DNA of 64,000 nt from PLOWO2-12-38-17 sp963709355. GTDB lineage: Bacteria > Planctomycetota > Brocadiia > Brocadiales > Brocadiaceae. Position 1 is the first letter of the stretch, and each line of letters opens with the position of its first letter. Position numbers and translations under genes: made by a program. Positions 24,950 through 34,666 of this stretch are shown in pieces. The stretch covers positions 124,001 to 188,000 of the forward strand of contig CAVPVY010000005.1 in assembly GCA_963709355.1 (NCBI GenBank), given 5' to 3'. Below the pieces are notes generated by a model. The model was not told where the DNA came from, made no database searches, and saw only the letters and a list, made by a program, of their open reading frames with translations.

Positions 24950-26074
24950 TTATGTTTCAAGCATCTCGACATTTGTCCGTGGAACAATGGCTGAGGAACT
25001 ATCGGGAAATTCTATTTCAAGGATGCGTACTGTTGCTTCTGTCTCAATCTTTTGTGGTGCAAATGGAAGTGTTTTTACCCTGCCAATTCTCCCGAAGTGA
25101 GGCACACGGATTACCCGTACCATGTCGCCAACCTCCATGCCTCTTTCTATAGGTTTGTCTATATTTTCTTCAGAAATATTTTCTATAAACGGTATAATTA
25201 CCTCCGGCCTTACTACACCTGCCCGAATCTGCGTAGCTCCGTTGATGGATGTCCTTGCGCCTGTGCGTGATTTTAAAAGTTCAAACGTCCTTTGCGCCAT
25301 CTGTATCTTACCGAACCCTTCTGTAATAATGAGGGTGATGCCTATTTCCTCTGAACCTGTAATGGCTACACCAAGGTCGTATCCCAGGAGCTTCTTCAGA
25401 TCTTCGTCATCAAATCCGCCCGTTATTATTCCTCGTACTCCGGCCTTCTTTGCCATATCAATAACGTCATGCTGGACAAATGCACCGCCCACAATAATCT
25501 TGTCTTTGTATGCAGGCTTGATGTGTTCTGTTGTTAATGTATCATCAGGCTTGTTTACTGCGATTGCGAGTTCGCCAACAGACTCGCCACCCACGCCGAA
25601 GATACCCTGGATAAAGGTGGCTGTTGTATCCATAATCACGCCTTCTTTTTCAATAATCTCTATGACAGTTCCGTCTATATAAGCAATTACTTGAATAGGT
25701 CTTGGTGGTTCTCGCAAGAGGATTTGCCCTGTTACTGTGGATATAGTTTCTATTGTGCCTGTAATAGGTGAGAGCAGGACGGTTTTCAGCATCTTGATTA
25801 ATGGTCTGGTTTCAGCAATTATTTCGTCCTTCTGTACAGCATCCCCCTCTTTCTTAAGCATGTATTCTTTCAAATCTTTAGGCTGAGTACCTAAACGATT
25901 CACTGCATTGATAGCATGTACCTTGCCTGGTAAATGTGTTCTGGCAACAACATCCTCTGCCTTCAGGGCAGCCCCTTTTTTAACAATAACATCCCCCAAC
26001 AAGGGCAATGTCCTGTGGCTTGTAACCTTTGTCCGTTCTGCTATGCGTAAACCCGGCGTATAAGCGTGTGTCAT
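24950..26074 (-). CDS. Conserved protein with RnfC-like barrel and C-terminal SH3-like domain
   Basis: 374 residues. The N-terminal 120 residues (G-D-V-I-V-K-K-G-A-A-L-K-A...L-P-G-K-V, then L-L-S-P-I-T-G-T-I) resemble a barrel-sandwich domain as in RnfC or biotinyl proteins. The centre has G-G-A-F-V-Q-H-D and an I-I-T-G-G-F-D-D segment; the C-terminus is KOW/SH3-like (G-D-M-V-R-V...G-R-I-G-R-V). I do not know the function. It follows the MutL-like gene on the same strand, separated by the short inverted-repeat element, with AAAGAGG upstream of the start. Confidence 0.5.
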   Translation of the reverse strand: MTHAYTPGLRIAERTKVTSHRTLPLLGDVIVKKGAALKAEDVVARTHLPGKVHAINAVNRLGTQPKDLKEYMLKKEGDAVQKDEIIAETRPLIKMLKTVLLSPITGTIETISTVTGQILLREPPRPIQVIAYIDGTVIEIIEKEGVIMDTTATFIQGIFGVGGESVGELAIAVNKPDDTLTTEHIKPAYKDKIIVGGAFVQHDVIDMAKKAGVRGIITGGFDDEDLKKLLGYDLGVAITGSEEIGITLIITEGFGKIQMAQRTFELLKSRTGARTSINGATQIRAGVVRPEVIIPFIENISEENIDKPIERGMEVGDMVRVIRVPHFGRIGRVKTLPFAPQKIETEATVRILEIEFPDSSSAIVPRTNVEMLET

Positions 26075-26101
26075 AGATATAATTAAACCTCTTTAAGTTT
26101 G

Positions 26102-26204
26102 CCACGGAAAAACACGGAGGATCACGGAGAATGAATTAAATCTTTCGGATTTAACTCTTGGCTTTTAGTCGCAACTTTCAGTGTATTTCTGTGAATATCC
26201 GTGG
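26102..26204. mobile_element. Gene-less short element with the same ends as the GxxExxY element
   Basis: Left end CCACGGA-AAAA-CACGGAG; right end, reverse-complemented, CCACGGA-TATT-CACAGAA. These match the terminal repeats at 1433-1878. The 103-base interior holds no reading frame. It fits a MITE-like derivative in the intergenic space between the MutL-like gene and its neighbour. Confidence 0.55.
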
Positions 26205-26222
26205 TGAATTATTTAATATTAT

Positions 26223-28010
26223 TTATTCTGGATAAGCGTTAATTGCCTTTCCCCATCGCTTGAGTTGTTCTACCCGCGACGCCTTATCCTTTGCCAGTGT
26301 GATAGGCCTGCCCCGTGTATCAATTACAATGCCGATAACCCCTCCAGAAATCTTTGCCTTAACAGGTTTTCCCTTTCCCGCACCAAAATCAAACTTTTTG
26401 GCTGGTTGAATTTCTATATCGGCATACTGGTCAATATCCAGCGGGAAGGCGCATAATTCGCCGTAAGGGAGCGATTTTTCAATCAGTTTGCCATCAGACA
26501 TAGTTATTTTATAAGAGATACATTTTTCTCCTGCCTTGCCAATGCTACCCTTTACCACAGAGATACATGTCCCAAGATGAATCAGGCAGTCATTCTCGAA
26601 GGCCTCTGTGGCTGCCTGTTCATTTACGGTTGAAAGGACGCCAAGATGCGGCATCATGAATATGCTGTCAACCGCAATCCTTGTTATACCTTCAGGCAGA
26701 AAACTGTCAATCATCATGAGCATTGCCTGTGACCTGCGGGGTGCGTGGGAAAGTACACCTCCGCTGCCAACCAGTAAATCGAGTTTTAACATATCTACTA
26801 AAGTTTCACCTGTAATCTCCTGTTTAAACGCCTCCGAGATGTCGCGTTCCCTCTGAACTCCTTTGAGTTCCACTGCCAGAGATTTATGTTGTTCAAAAGA
26901 GAGTCGCAGTGCCTCGCGTGATATAGCCTGCTCTATTTTTAACTCTTCGAGTGTCTGCGGTATGGTAGTAGGTCTAATCATCTTGTTCTTTATCCTGTTT
27001 CGGAGGTCAGATTCGTTGATATCAAATGGTACCCATCTGAGAATGTTTTCAAGCCCCGCCTCCGCCAGCACATTGGAGATACTGTAACTCATCCCGAGAT
27101 TGGCGCTGACTGTACGATTGAAGATTTCTCCATAAACAGAAAATATGTCTGTTGTGGCGCCGCCGATATCCACGCCTACCACGTTGATAGTGTTTTTTCT
27201 TGCAATCGTCTGCATGATGAGACCAACTGCGCCCGGTGTTGGCATTATTGGCGCCCCTGTCCAAGACATGAGTTTTTTATAGCCGGGCGCTTGCGCCATA
27301 ACGTGTTCCAGGAAGAGCTTCTGTATTTCCTGCCTTGCAGGAAAGAGGTTCTCCCGCTCAAGCGTGGGTCTGATATTATCTGTAATGTGAAGGGATGTTT
27401 TTTTATCAAGGATTTCCTTAATCTTTTCACGGACATCCTTGTTCCCTGCAAAAATTACAGGAAGCTGGAAGGTCATGCCAAGGCGTGGTTTTGGATTGGC
27501 GGCAGAAATATATTCTGCCAGTTCTACGACATGTGTTATGGTGCCGCCATCAGTGCCGCCTGAAAGGAGTATCATATCGGGTCTAAGATGCCGTATGCGA
27601 TCAATCTTTTCATGTGGAAGGCGTTGATCATTGGACGCAATAACATCCATCACTATTGCGCCTGCTCCGAGTGCTGCGCGCTGAGCGCTTTCGGCGGTCA
27701 TTGCCTTGACTGCGCCTGCAACCATCATCTGCAGTCCGCCGCCTGCGCTGCTTGTGGAAACGTAAATATCTACGCCAATATTATCTTGTGCGGGCGTAAT
27801 AATCTTTTCACCATCTAAAATCTTTCGTCCTGAAAGCTCTTCTACTTCTGCAAATGCATTGAGGACGCCTCGGGTTACATCCTCAAAGGGCGCTTCAACA
27901 GTTGTGGGTGATTCGCCCCTAAAAGTCTGGCGGTATACACCGTCCTTTTTTTCAATCAGGATTGCCTTTGTTGTAGTGCTGCCGCAGTCTGTAGCGATGA
28001 TAACGTTCAT
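26223..28010 (-). CDS. MutL-like protein (glutamate mutase accessory family, ASKHA ATPase)
   Basis: 595 residues. The N-terminal phosphate loop D-C-G-S-T-T-T-K (about 8-15) and a second motif G-V-D-I-G-G-A-T-T-D (about 280) are those of the actin/Hsp70 ATPase fold; the middle part I-L-L-S-G-G-T-D-G-G-T is typical of the GlmL/MutL family (PF13941) linked to B12-dependent mutases and their reactivation. The protein is longer than the usual about 460 residues. No mutase subunits are in the window, so its client is unknown. Confidence 0.8.
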   Translation of the reverse strand: MNVIIATDCGSTTTKAILIEKKDGVYRQTFRGESPTTVEAPFEDVTRGVLNAFAEVEELSGRKILDGEKIITPAQDNIGVDIYVSTSSAGGGLQMMVAGAVKAMTAESAQRAALGAGAIVMDVIASNDQRLPHEKIDRIRHLRPDMILLSGGTDGGTITHVVELAEYISAANPKPRLGMTFQLPVIFAGNKDVREKIKEILDKKTSLHITDNIRPTLERENLFPARQEIQKLFLEHVMAQAPGYKKLMSWTGAPIMPTPGAVGLIMQTIARKNTINVVGVDIGGATTDIFSVYGEIFNRTVSANLGMSYSISNVLAEAGLENILRWVPFDINESDLRNRIKNKMIRPTTIPQTLEELKIEQAISREALRLSFEQHKSLAVELKGVQRERDISEAFKQEITGETLVDMLKLDLLVGSGGVLSHAPRRSQAMLMMIDSFLPEGITRIAVDSIFMMPHLGVLSTVNEQAATEAFENDCLIHLGTCISVVKGSIGKAGEKCISYKITMSDGKLIEKSLPYGELCAFPLDIDQYADIEIQPAKKFDFGAGKGKPVKAKISGGVIGIVIDTRGRPITLAKDKASRVEQLKRWGKAINAYPE

Positions 28011-28142
28011 GTTTTAACTTCCTCTTTATTCACCGCAAAAGGTGTAAAGCTCACAAAGTTTTAAAGACCATTGACGATTCTCGTTATTTCACTTTTTAGA
28101 AAAGGCGTTCCTTTGAAAGTGTATCCGCGTCTCTTGTCACTT

Positions 28143-28550
28143 CTAATCTTCCTTTATGCTCTTTGCGTCTTTGCAGTGAATATCTATCTTTTCCAATTCC
28201 TCAATAATCCTTTTTATTCCTTGCCTCTTTTCAAGCAAACCCTGAAAAGCATCATATTCGGCAGTTGTAAAAAAATACGTTAAAAAGGGCCTGAAGAATA
28301 CCATCATCTGGCTTCCTATATAATTTATGGGTTGTACAGATTCAAGAAACAGCGTGGCTGGAATAGTAAGTCTTCTCTTATGAATTATGGTTATCAGTTT
28401 TGAAACAACAGCAAGTTCTTTCTCGTTTAATGCTTCGTCCTCACTGGATTTTTTAATGCTGAATGCATGCTTAAATTCCTTGCGAATAGTTTGCTTATTT
28501 ATTTCGGGGAAGTATGAATATATTTTTGATAAAATATTTTGTAAGGGCAT
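28143..28550 (-). CDS. Conserved hypothetical protein
   Basis: 135 residues, alpha-helical and without signal peptide. The centre R-R-L-T-I-P-A-T-L-F-L-E-S followed by Y-I-G-S-Q-M-M-V-F-F-R-P has a conserved, family-like appearance, but I cannot name the family. It is solitary, divergent from thrC. Function unknown. Confidence 0.55.
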   Translation of the reverse strand: MPLQNILSKIYSYFPEINKQTIRKEFKHAFSIKKSSEDEALNEKELAVVSKLITIIHKRRLTIPATLFLESVQPINYIGSQMMVFFRPFLTYFFTTAEYDAFQGLLEKRQGIKRIIEELEKIDIHCKDAKSIKED

Positions 28551-28723
28551 AGCGTCAAAAATGTTACCAAAACAGCATCAATCTTGTCAAAATTAAAATG
28601 ATTATATGTCCGGAGACGGACATTTTTGCTTGTATTTATCCTTTCGTTTACTATAATAAAAACGATCTTTTTTACACTAATTGCTCCCTAGAAATTTTTA
28701 GCCTTGAAAAGAGGTGATATCTC

Positions 28724-30058
28724 ATGCCATACAGGGCGTGGTTTCAATGTATATCCGGGTGTGATGAAAAATACGAACTGAATGAGGTTGTATATCAGTG
28801 CAGGAACTGTGGTGATTTACTTGAGGTGAAGCACGATATAGACAGACTCCGCAGGCATTCTTCCGACCATTGGAAAAAGCTGTTTGACGAGCGTTACAGG
28901 CGCACCAAGTGGCCCTATGGCAGTTCCGTCTGGGGAAAGAAGGAATTTGTCTGCCCAAGCGTTGCTAATGAGAATGTGGTCTCTCTGTACGAGGGCGGCA
29001 GCAACCTCTTCTGGGCAGAACGGCTTGGGAAGGAACTGGGTTTAGAAGACCTATGGATCAAACAGTGCGGGAATGCGCATACGGGCTCTTTTAAAGACTT
29101 GGGGATGACTGTGCTTGTCTCTATGGTCAAGCAGATGATTGCCGAGGGAAAGAAGATACCCGCCGTTGCATGCGCATCCACCGGCGATACCTCCGCAGCG
29201 CTTGCAGCTTATTGTGCTGCCGCAGACATTCCTGCGATTGTATTCTTACCTAAAAATAAGGTATCTAATGCACAGTTAATTCAGCCAATTGCAAACGGTG
29301 CCCTTACTTTATCCATTGATACAGATTTCGACGGCTGTATGAAACTGGTAAGGGAGGTGTGCACAAAAAATAATATCTATCTTGCCAATTCTATGAATTC
29401 CCTGAGAATTGAGGGACAGAAGACAGCCAGCATCGAAATGGTCCAGCAATTCGACTGGGAGGTGCCAGATGTAGTGATTGTTCCGGGTGGGAATCTGGGT
29501 AATACCGCTGCGCTGGGAAATGGTTTTCTTATGATGAAGGATGTGGGCATGATAGACAAACTGCCCCGTATTGTGTGCGCACAGGCCGCGAAGGCAAATC
29601 CACTTTATTTGAGTTATTTGGGCGGTTTTAAGGAATTTAAACCGGTGAAGGCGCAGAAGACGCTTGCAAATGCCATTCAGATAGGCGACCCGGTTAGTTA
29701 TAAAAAGGCTATTAATGTATTGAAGGTTTTCAACGGTATTGTTGAGCAGGCAACAGAAGACGAACTGGCAAATGCCTCTGCGCAGGCTGATAAAACAGGT
29801 TTATTCAGTTGTCCGCACACAGGAGTGGCTTTGGCAGTATTAATAAAATTATTAAAGAGGAAAGAAATAAAGTCTAATGAAAAGGTTGTTGTTATTTCAA
29901 CTGCACACGGTTTGAAATTTCCAGAATTTAAGATAAATTACCATGAGAACAGGCTTGAAGAAGTGACACCGCGTTTTGCAAACCTTCCTGTTGAAGTCTC
30001 TCCACAGTATGAAGTTGTAAGGTCTGCCATTTTCAAAAAATTTGAGCAAACGTTATAA
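28724..30058 (+). CDS. thrC: Threonine synthase
   Basis: 444 residues; converts O-phosphohomoserine to threonine with PLP. A putative N-terminal zinc-binding part has paired cysteines (C9, C13 and Y-Q-C-R-N-C-G near 28-33). The PLP-lysine motif G-S-F-K-D-L-G is near residue 121, and the phosphate-binding G-G-N-L-G-N-T near 255. Length and motifs are normal. AAAAGAGGTG stands 8 bases before the ATG. It is monocistronic on this strand. Confidence 0.92.
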   Translation: MPYRAWFQCISGCDEKYELNEVVYQCRNCGDLLEVKHDIDRLRRHSSDHWKKLFDERYRRTKWPYGSSVWGKKEFVCPSVANENVVSLYEGGSNLFWAERLGKELGLEDLWIKQCGNAHTGSFKDLGMTVLVSMVKQMIAEGKKIPAVACASTGDTSAALAAYCAAADIPAIVFLPKNKVSNAQLIQPIANGALTLSIDTDFDGCMKLVREVCTKNNIYLANSMNSLRIEGQKTASIEMVQQFDWEVPDVVIVPGGNLGNTAALGNGFLMMKDVGMIDKLPRIVCAQAAKANPLYLSYLGGFKEFKPVKAQKTLANAIQIGDPVSYKKAINVLKVFNGIVEQATEDELANASAQADKTGLFSCPHTGVALAVLIKLLKRKEIKSNEKVVVISTAHGLKFPEFKINYHENRLEEVTPRFANLPVEVSPQYEVVRSAIFKKFEQTL

Positions 30059-30136
30059 GTTCGATCATGAAATTGTTCTTAATAATGTAATATAGAATTT
30101 TATATTGTTTCCATTTATATTTGCCTATTAAATTCC

Positions 30137-30165
30137 TTGACAAAAAATAAGTTCGGTGTTATAAG
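30137..30165 (+). promoter_or_regulatory. Sigma-70 promoter in a duplicated block
   Basis: TTGACA (30137-30142) and TATAAG (30160-30165) with a 17-base spacer. The 28 bases 30124-30151, including the -35, recur exactly at 33524-33551, upstream of htpX. It would drive the truncated secreted protein and perhaps the two secreted-enzyme genes. Confidence 0.6.
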
Positions 30166-30307
30166 TGTCGCCTTTAAACCAGTTTTTGTTTATGGCTTTG
30201 CGCAAATGATTTATAGAAAAAGTGTTGTGAACTCTTAAAATAAGATAGATTTATTTTAAAAAGTATAGAGATTTAAAGTGTATACAACCGCTAGAAAGGG
30301 TAAAAGA

Positions 30308-30493
30308 ATGAAAAGAATTGGTAATTCGATATGTGTATGTTTTGTTTTGTGTTTTGCTTTAGTTGGGATAAGTTTTTCTAGTGTTTTTGCAAGTGTCATT
30401 AAAATGGAAGTGCCGGAAATGTATAATGACTCTGACCTTGTAATAATTGGTAAAGTTGAAGATGTTAGGTCTGAATGGAATAAAAAAAACTGA
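30308..30493 (+). pseudogene. Truncated secreted protein
   Basis: 61 residues from the ATG at 30308, with AAAGGG upstream. A full signal peptide (M-K-R-I-G-N...V-F-A) is followed by E-M-Y-N-D-S-D-L-V-I-I-G-K-V-E-D-V, the start of a domain often seen in longer secreted proteins of about 150 or more residues. It stops abruptly at E-W-N-K-K-N after a run of A's, suggesting a frameshift or deletion. It could also be a real short secreted peptide. Confidence 0.45.
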
Positions 30494-30589
30494 TGAATTA
30501 CTGGAAACAAAATGAAATGATGGTTACTTACACAACAATGCGTATTTTTTAAAAAAGTAATGTTAATAGTTTAAGGTTAGGGGGTAAAC

Positions 30590-32002
30590 ATGCAAGGAAG
30601 AAAGTTTGGTTTGTTGGTTTTGGGTATGGTGATGGGTCTTTCTTTTGTACTTTCTACACCTTTGTTAGGTAAAAATCAAAAAGGTGATCCATCATCCTTG
30701 TCTCATCAAGTAACAAATATATTTGGGAAAGTAGGAACGATTTATAAAAATGTTATTGTTCCTGTTGTTTATAAATCAAATGGAATACCTGCTTCTATAG
30801 AAGAGGTAAATATATTAAAGGGAAATAGATCAAAACATTACTATATCGAGTATATATCTCTGCAAAAATATAAACAACTTTTTGGCATTGAAGAAATTCC
30901 TACAGAAGAGATCGATTGTATCGAAGGAATATTCGTCTACGACCCTTACAAAACAAAGACTTATGGAGAAAGAACGCAAGAGTTTAATGTGAAAATGGGC
31001 AAAGAAGCAGCTCAGTCAGGAACATTAGAAGAGCTATTTAATATGGCAAAAGCCGGAGATATAATATTAAATAATGATACAGGTCGTACCTTTGGTGGTT
31101 CATTATTTTATTTACATTCGATGCTTGAAACAGAAAGCGACTCGGTTATTGAAGCACTTCCAAATTTAGTTATAGAAACGCCAAACGCTGATGTTATAAA
31201 CCGCATAAGTAAAGAACCTGTCACAACAGTTGCTCTTCTTGAAGTAAATGTTAAAAATTCATCTCACCGTACAGATGCAGTTACTTATGCTAAAAAACAA
31301 AAGGGGGAACCATATCTTATTCTAGCACTAAAGAAAGACCCTTATTCCCATAGCTGTTCTCAGTTAGATTGGCAGAGTTACTGGTACAAAAACCGATATG
31401 ATATAGATTATGATGGTGGTTTATATGTAACCCCTGATCAGATTTATTTAGATAACGATATAACTCTATTGTCATCTTGGAATAAGAAGATTACCCTGAC
31501 ACTTGATGCGGCTGGGGTTCAGGGAGAGACTTCGGTTTATGTAAATGGAACTGCAATAGGGACGCTTCTTATAAATGGAAACGTTCCTGGTTATTTAACA
31601 AATACTTTTAATGTTGATCCAAATCTCCTACATGAAGGTAATAATGAAATTTACATTCCCGCACCTTATTCCACGTCTGACGATGTTTACGACGATATCC
31701 AGATTAGAAACATAAGACTATCTGCAAATATACTGTTAGATAAGGAAGCCGAGGCAAATTTAATATCTGAAGATGGTAGTGTTTATCATATAGGAGATCA
31801 AACTGTTGCTCAAATTACAGAATCGTATAATGACGGCAACTGGTTGGATCCAAATCCACCATCATTCTGGACGGCGCTAATTGGAAGTTCTCTGACTGTT
31901 AATTTTAAGTATCCGCCTGCTACAAATCATATTGCAACTTCGTTGATCGGCGGTAATGAAGTACAGGTATTTCATAATACGGCAACAAAACAGTCTCAAT
32001 AA
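30590..32002 (+). CDS. Secreted YiiX-like (permuted NlpC/P60-type) cysteine hydrolase
   Basis: 470 residues with an N-terminal signal segment (about 7-25). After a preamble, A-K-A-G-D-I-I-L-N (about 152-160) and H-S-M (about 176), and later H-S-C-S-Q-L-D-W-Q (about 259-267) with G-G-L-Y-V-T-P-D, match the permuted papain-fold YiiX/YebB arrangement in which Cys and His form the active site. The C-terminal about 190 residues form a beta-rich domain that may bind cell wall or sugar. Substrate unknown. The M14 peptidase follows. Confidence 0.55.
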   Translation: MQGRKFGLLVLGMVMGLSFVLSTPLLGKNQKGDPSSLSHQVTNIFGKVGTIYKNVIVPVVYKSNGIPASIEEVNILKGNRSKHYYIEYISLQKYKQLFGIEEIPTEEIDCIEGIFVYDPYKTKTYGERTQEFNVKMGKEAAQSGTLEELFNMAKAGDIILNNDTGRTFGGSLFYLHSMLETESDSVIEALPNLVIETPNADVINRISKEPVTTVALLEVNVKNSSHRTDAVTYAKKQKGEPYLILALKKDPYSHSCSQLDWQSYWYKNRYDIDYDGGLYVTPDQIYLDNDITLLSSWNKKITLTLDAAGVQGETSVYVNGTAIGTLLINGNVPGYLTNTFNVDPNLLHEGNNEIYIPAPYSTSDDVYDDIQIRNIRLSANILLDKEAEANLISEDGSVYHIGDQTVAQITESYNDGNWLDPNPPSFWTALIGSSLTVNFKYPPATNHIATSLIGGNEVQVFHNTATKQSQ

Positions 32003-32068
32003 AATCGGCTAGAGTATAGAGAGAATTCTGCCCTTCATTAATTTCAATATTTTCATAAAGAGGGAAAA

Positions 32069-33292
32069 ATGCAAAGACTATTTTTATGGTTGGGATTATG
32101 TTGCATACTAACCACTGCGTTGACACATTCATTTGCTGTTGCAGCGGAAAGGAAGATGTTAGTTAAAATAGAAATTAAGACCGCAGCAGACATAATTAAA
32201 TTAAAACAAATGGGTATCGATATTGTCACGGAAGGGGCAAATCCTCCTATTCATGCAATTGTTACCGATAAGCAACGAGAAGAGATAAAGGAATATGGAT
32301 GGACACTTCATATAGTGATTGAAGATTTAGACTGGTATTTTAAAGAAAAGATTGATGTGGACGGCGACTTGGGGAACTATCACACATATGCCGAAATGGT
32401 TGATGAGATGCAGCGAGTAGCAGCCACGTATCCGGATATTACCCGCCTTGTGGATATTGGCGATAGTTGGGAAAAGACACAGGGTATCGCTAACCGTGAT
32501 ATCTGGGCGATAAAGATTTCAGATAATCCCGATTCAGAAGAAGATACTGAACCAGAGGTGCTGATTGTGGGTTGTCATCATGCGCGTGAATTAATTACGG
32601 TGGAAATACCTCTTGCTATCATCAAGACGTTAACAGAAAGGTATGCTACTGATCTGAGAATTAAATATCTTGTTGATAATAGAGAGATATGGGTTGTACC
32701 TATGCTTAATCCTGATGGTCATGTTTATGTAGAAGATGTAAATTCATGGTGGAGAAAAAATCGTAATACCAATGATTATAGCGACCCTTACTATCAGGGT
32801 GTAGACCTTAACCGAAATTACAGCTTTCAATGGGGTTACGATAATATTGGTTCCAGTCCGCAAGTATGGTCAGAGACTTACCGTGGTGAGACGCCCTTCT
32901 CAGAACCAGAGACTCAAGCGATAAGAGACCTGATGGTAAGTCACAATTTTGTTATTGGTCTTTCTTATCATAGTTATGGGAATTTATTCCTTTTCCCATG
33001 GGGATACATTAATGAGGATACGGAAGACCACGAAATCTTTGAAAAACTCGGGCAAGTCTACTGCAAACAAAATGGTTATGTATATGGTAATGCAAAAGAT
33101 GGTATCATTTATAATACAAACGGCGATATGGATGATTGGATGTATGGTGAACAGTTGACTAAAAATAGTATTTTTGGATCAACGGTTGAAGTAGGACGCG
33201 AATTTCAACCTCCAAGCAGTGAAGTCCCACAACTTGTTGAAGAAAATCTTAAACCTGCGCTACGGATGATATTCTTGGCAGGAAGACTTTAG
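32069..33292 (+). CDS. Secreted M14 zinc carboxypeptidase
   Basis: 407 residues with a signal peptide (about 1-26, ending A-V-A-A). Zinc ligands H171-x-x-E174 (G-C-H-H-A-R-E) and the third His in L-S-Y-H-S-Y-G are visible, as are the substrate Arg/Asn segment L-N-R-N-Y-S and a candidate catalytic Glu in T-V-E-V-G. It removes C-terminal residues from peptides outside the cytoplasm. It lies 66 bases after the YiiX-like gene; both could act on envelope peptides. Confidence 0.88.
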   Translation: MQRLFLWLGLCCILTTALTHSFAVAAERKMLVKIEIKTAADIIKLKQMGIDIVTEGANPPIHAIVTDKQREEIKEYGWTLHIVIEDLDWYFKEKIDVDGDLGNYHTYAEMVDEMQRVAATYPDITRLVDIGDSWEKTQGIANRDIWAIKISDNPDSEEDTEPEVLIVGCHHARELITVEIPLAIIKTLTERYATDLRIKYLVDNREIWVVPMLNPDGHVYVEDVNSWWRKNRNTNDYSDPYYQGVDLNRNYSFQWGYDNIGSSPQVWSETYRGETPFSEPETQAIRDLMVSHNFVIGLSYHSYGNLFLFPWGYINEDTEDHEIFEKLGQVYCKQNGYVYGNAKDGIIYNTNGDMDDWMYGEQLTKNSIFGSTVEVGREFQPPSSEVPQLVEENLKPALRMIFLAGRL

Positions 33293-33461
33293 TGACGAAT
33301 TTATAGAATATTCTACGAATCAATCTTTAACAAGGTAATGTAGAAAGCTAGGAAGATATTGGGTCTAAATAGGAATGGGAAACACAGTACAGTTTGTATA
33401 TAGATTAAGGTAGTCAAAAGAGTTTAAAGTAGAATATTTCCAAATACTGCGTAAAAATTTT

Positions 33462-33503
33462 AAAAGCCTTGTTCAAGCTTTTTGATGAACAAGGCTTTTT
33501 TAT
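33462..33503 (+). terminator. Rho-independent terminator
   Basis: A 14-base perfect stem (AAAAGCCTTGTTCA against TGAACAAGGCTTTT) with a ten-base loop, followed by T-rich sequence. It ends the secreted-enzyme transcript. The rest of 33293-33653 contains this terminator and the htpX promoter, and no gene. Confidence 0.85.
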
Positions 33504-33536
33504 TAAAAAGCGAGTTGTTTTTACCTATTAAATTCC

Positions 33537-33564
33537 TTGACAAAAAATAAGCTGAACTTATAAT
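33537..33564 (+). promoter_or_regulatory. Consensus sigma-70 promoter of htpX
   Basis: TTGACA (33537-33542) and TATAAT (33559-33564), both perfect, with a 16-base spacer, about 90 bases before htpX. The -35 and its flank lie in the 28-base block repeated at 30124-30151. Confidence 0.75.
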
Positions 33565-33653
33565 AAATTTTACAAGGCAAAATTATTTAAGAATATTAAT
33601 TTTCAGCAAATATATATTTTCAGTTCTCTTCAATTCACTTCTAAAGTTGGCAT

Positions 33654-34499
33654 ATGAATTATTTTAAGACGGCCATGTTGTTAATAGCCATTACTGTACT
33701 GCTTATCTGGGTTGGTGGTATGTTTGGCGGGCAACAGGGGGTTATTCTCGCATTTGTAATTGCCATGTGTATGAATTTTGTTAGTTACTGGTTCAGCGAT
33801 AAAATAGTGCTGAAGATGTACGGTGCAAACGAGATTTCTGAACGAGATTCGCCAACTTATTACGAGATTGTGAAAGAATTAACAGCAAATGCGAATTTGC
33901 CCATGCCGAGGATGTATATCATTCCTACAAACTCGATGAATGCCTTTGCTACCGGCCGGAATCCCAGACATGCTGCTGTGGCGGTTACTGAGGGGTTAAT
34001 AAAGTCTTTGTCACGCGATGAGCTAAAAGGCGTCATTGGTCATGAATTGAGTCACATTAGAAACCGTGATATTCTCATTTCCACAATTGCTGCTACTATT
34101 GCAGGCACTATTATGATGCTTGCTAATATAGCGAGGTGGGGGGCAATGTTCGGCGGGTTCGGTGGAAGGGGTGGCGATAATAGAAGGGGAGGCGGATTAG
34201 CCATTTTATTTCTGGCTATTCTAGCGCCTATTGCGGCGCTTTTAATTCAAATGGCGATTTCCCGTTCGCGCGAGTATGCCGCCGATAGTGGAAGCACACG
34301 ATTGACCGGGGATCCGCTGGGGCTGGCAAGCGCCCTTGAAAAATTAAATCAGGCAGCGATAGCAAGGCCAATGCATGCAGGACAAGCAACAGCGCATTTG
34401 TTTATTGTAAATCCGTTGAGCGGCCGTTCATTTGCGTCTATTTTCAGTACGCATCCACCAGTCGAGGAAAGAATTAAAAGGCTCAGGGCGATGGTTTAA
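33654..34499 (+). CDS. htpX: HtpX membrane metalloprotease
   Basis: 281 residues; M48 zinc protease for quality control of inner-membrane proteins. H-E-L-S-H (H130, E131, H134) is the zinc site, and the third ligand Glu is in R-E-Y-A-A-D-S-G. Two N-terminal and two later hydrophobic segments frame the protease domain as usual. Glycine-rich loops (G-F-G-G-R-G-G) join segments. Preceded by a consensus promoter. Length normal. Confidence 0.92.
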   Translation: MNYFKTAMLLIAITVLLIWVGGMFGGQQGVILAFVIAMCMNFVSYWFSDKIVLKMYGANEISERDSPTYYEIVKELTANANLPMPRMYIIPTNSMNAFATGRNPRHAAVAVTEGLIKSLSRDELKGVIGHELSHIRNRDILISTIAATIAGTIMMLANIARWGAMFGGFGGRGGDNRRGGGLAILFLAILAPIAALLIQMAISRSREYAADSGSTRLTGDPLGLASALEKLNQAAIARPMHAGQATAHLFIVNPLSGRSFASIFSTHPPVEERIKRLRAMV

Positions 34500-34666
34500 T
34501 GAAGTGTGTGCAAAACGGGGCTGTTAGTTGTAAGTTTTAGATTTGATTGAATAGAAGCACCAGATGTTGGCTTATTGTTAGCAGTTGAATGTAGGGCAAG
34601 TTTTAGCGGCTTAAAAATTATTAAACAATAGTTACTTTAAAAAGTAATTTACTTGGAGGGATGTGA

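Noticed and set aside
25122..25682. 186-codon plus-strand frame opposite the RnfC-like gene.
   Set aside because: It is the antisense shadow of the real gene, with no SD and an unlikely serine/proline/isoleucine-rich composition.
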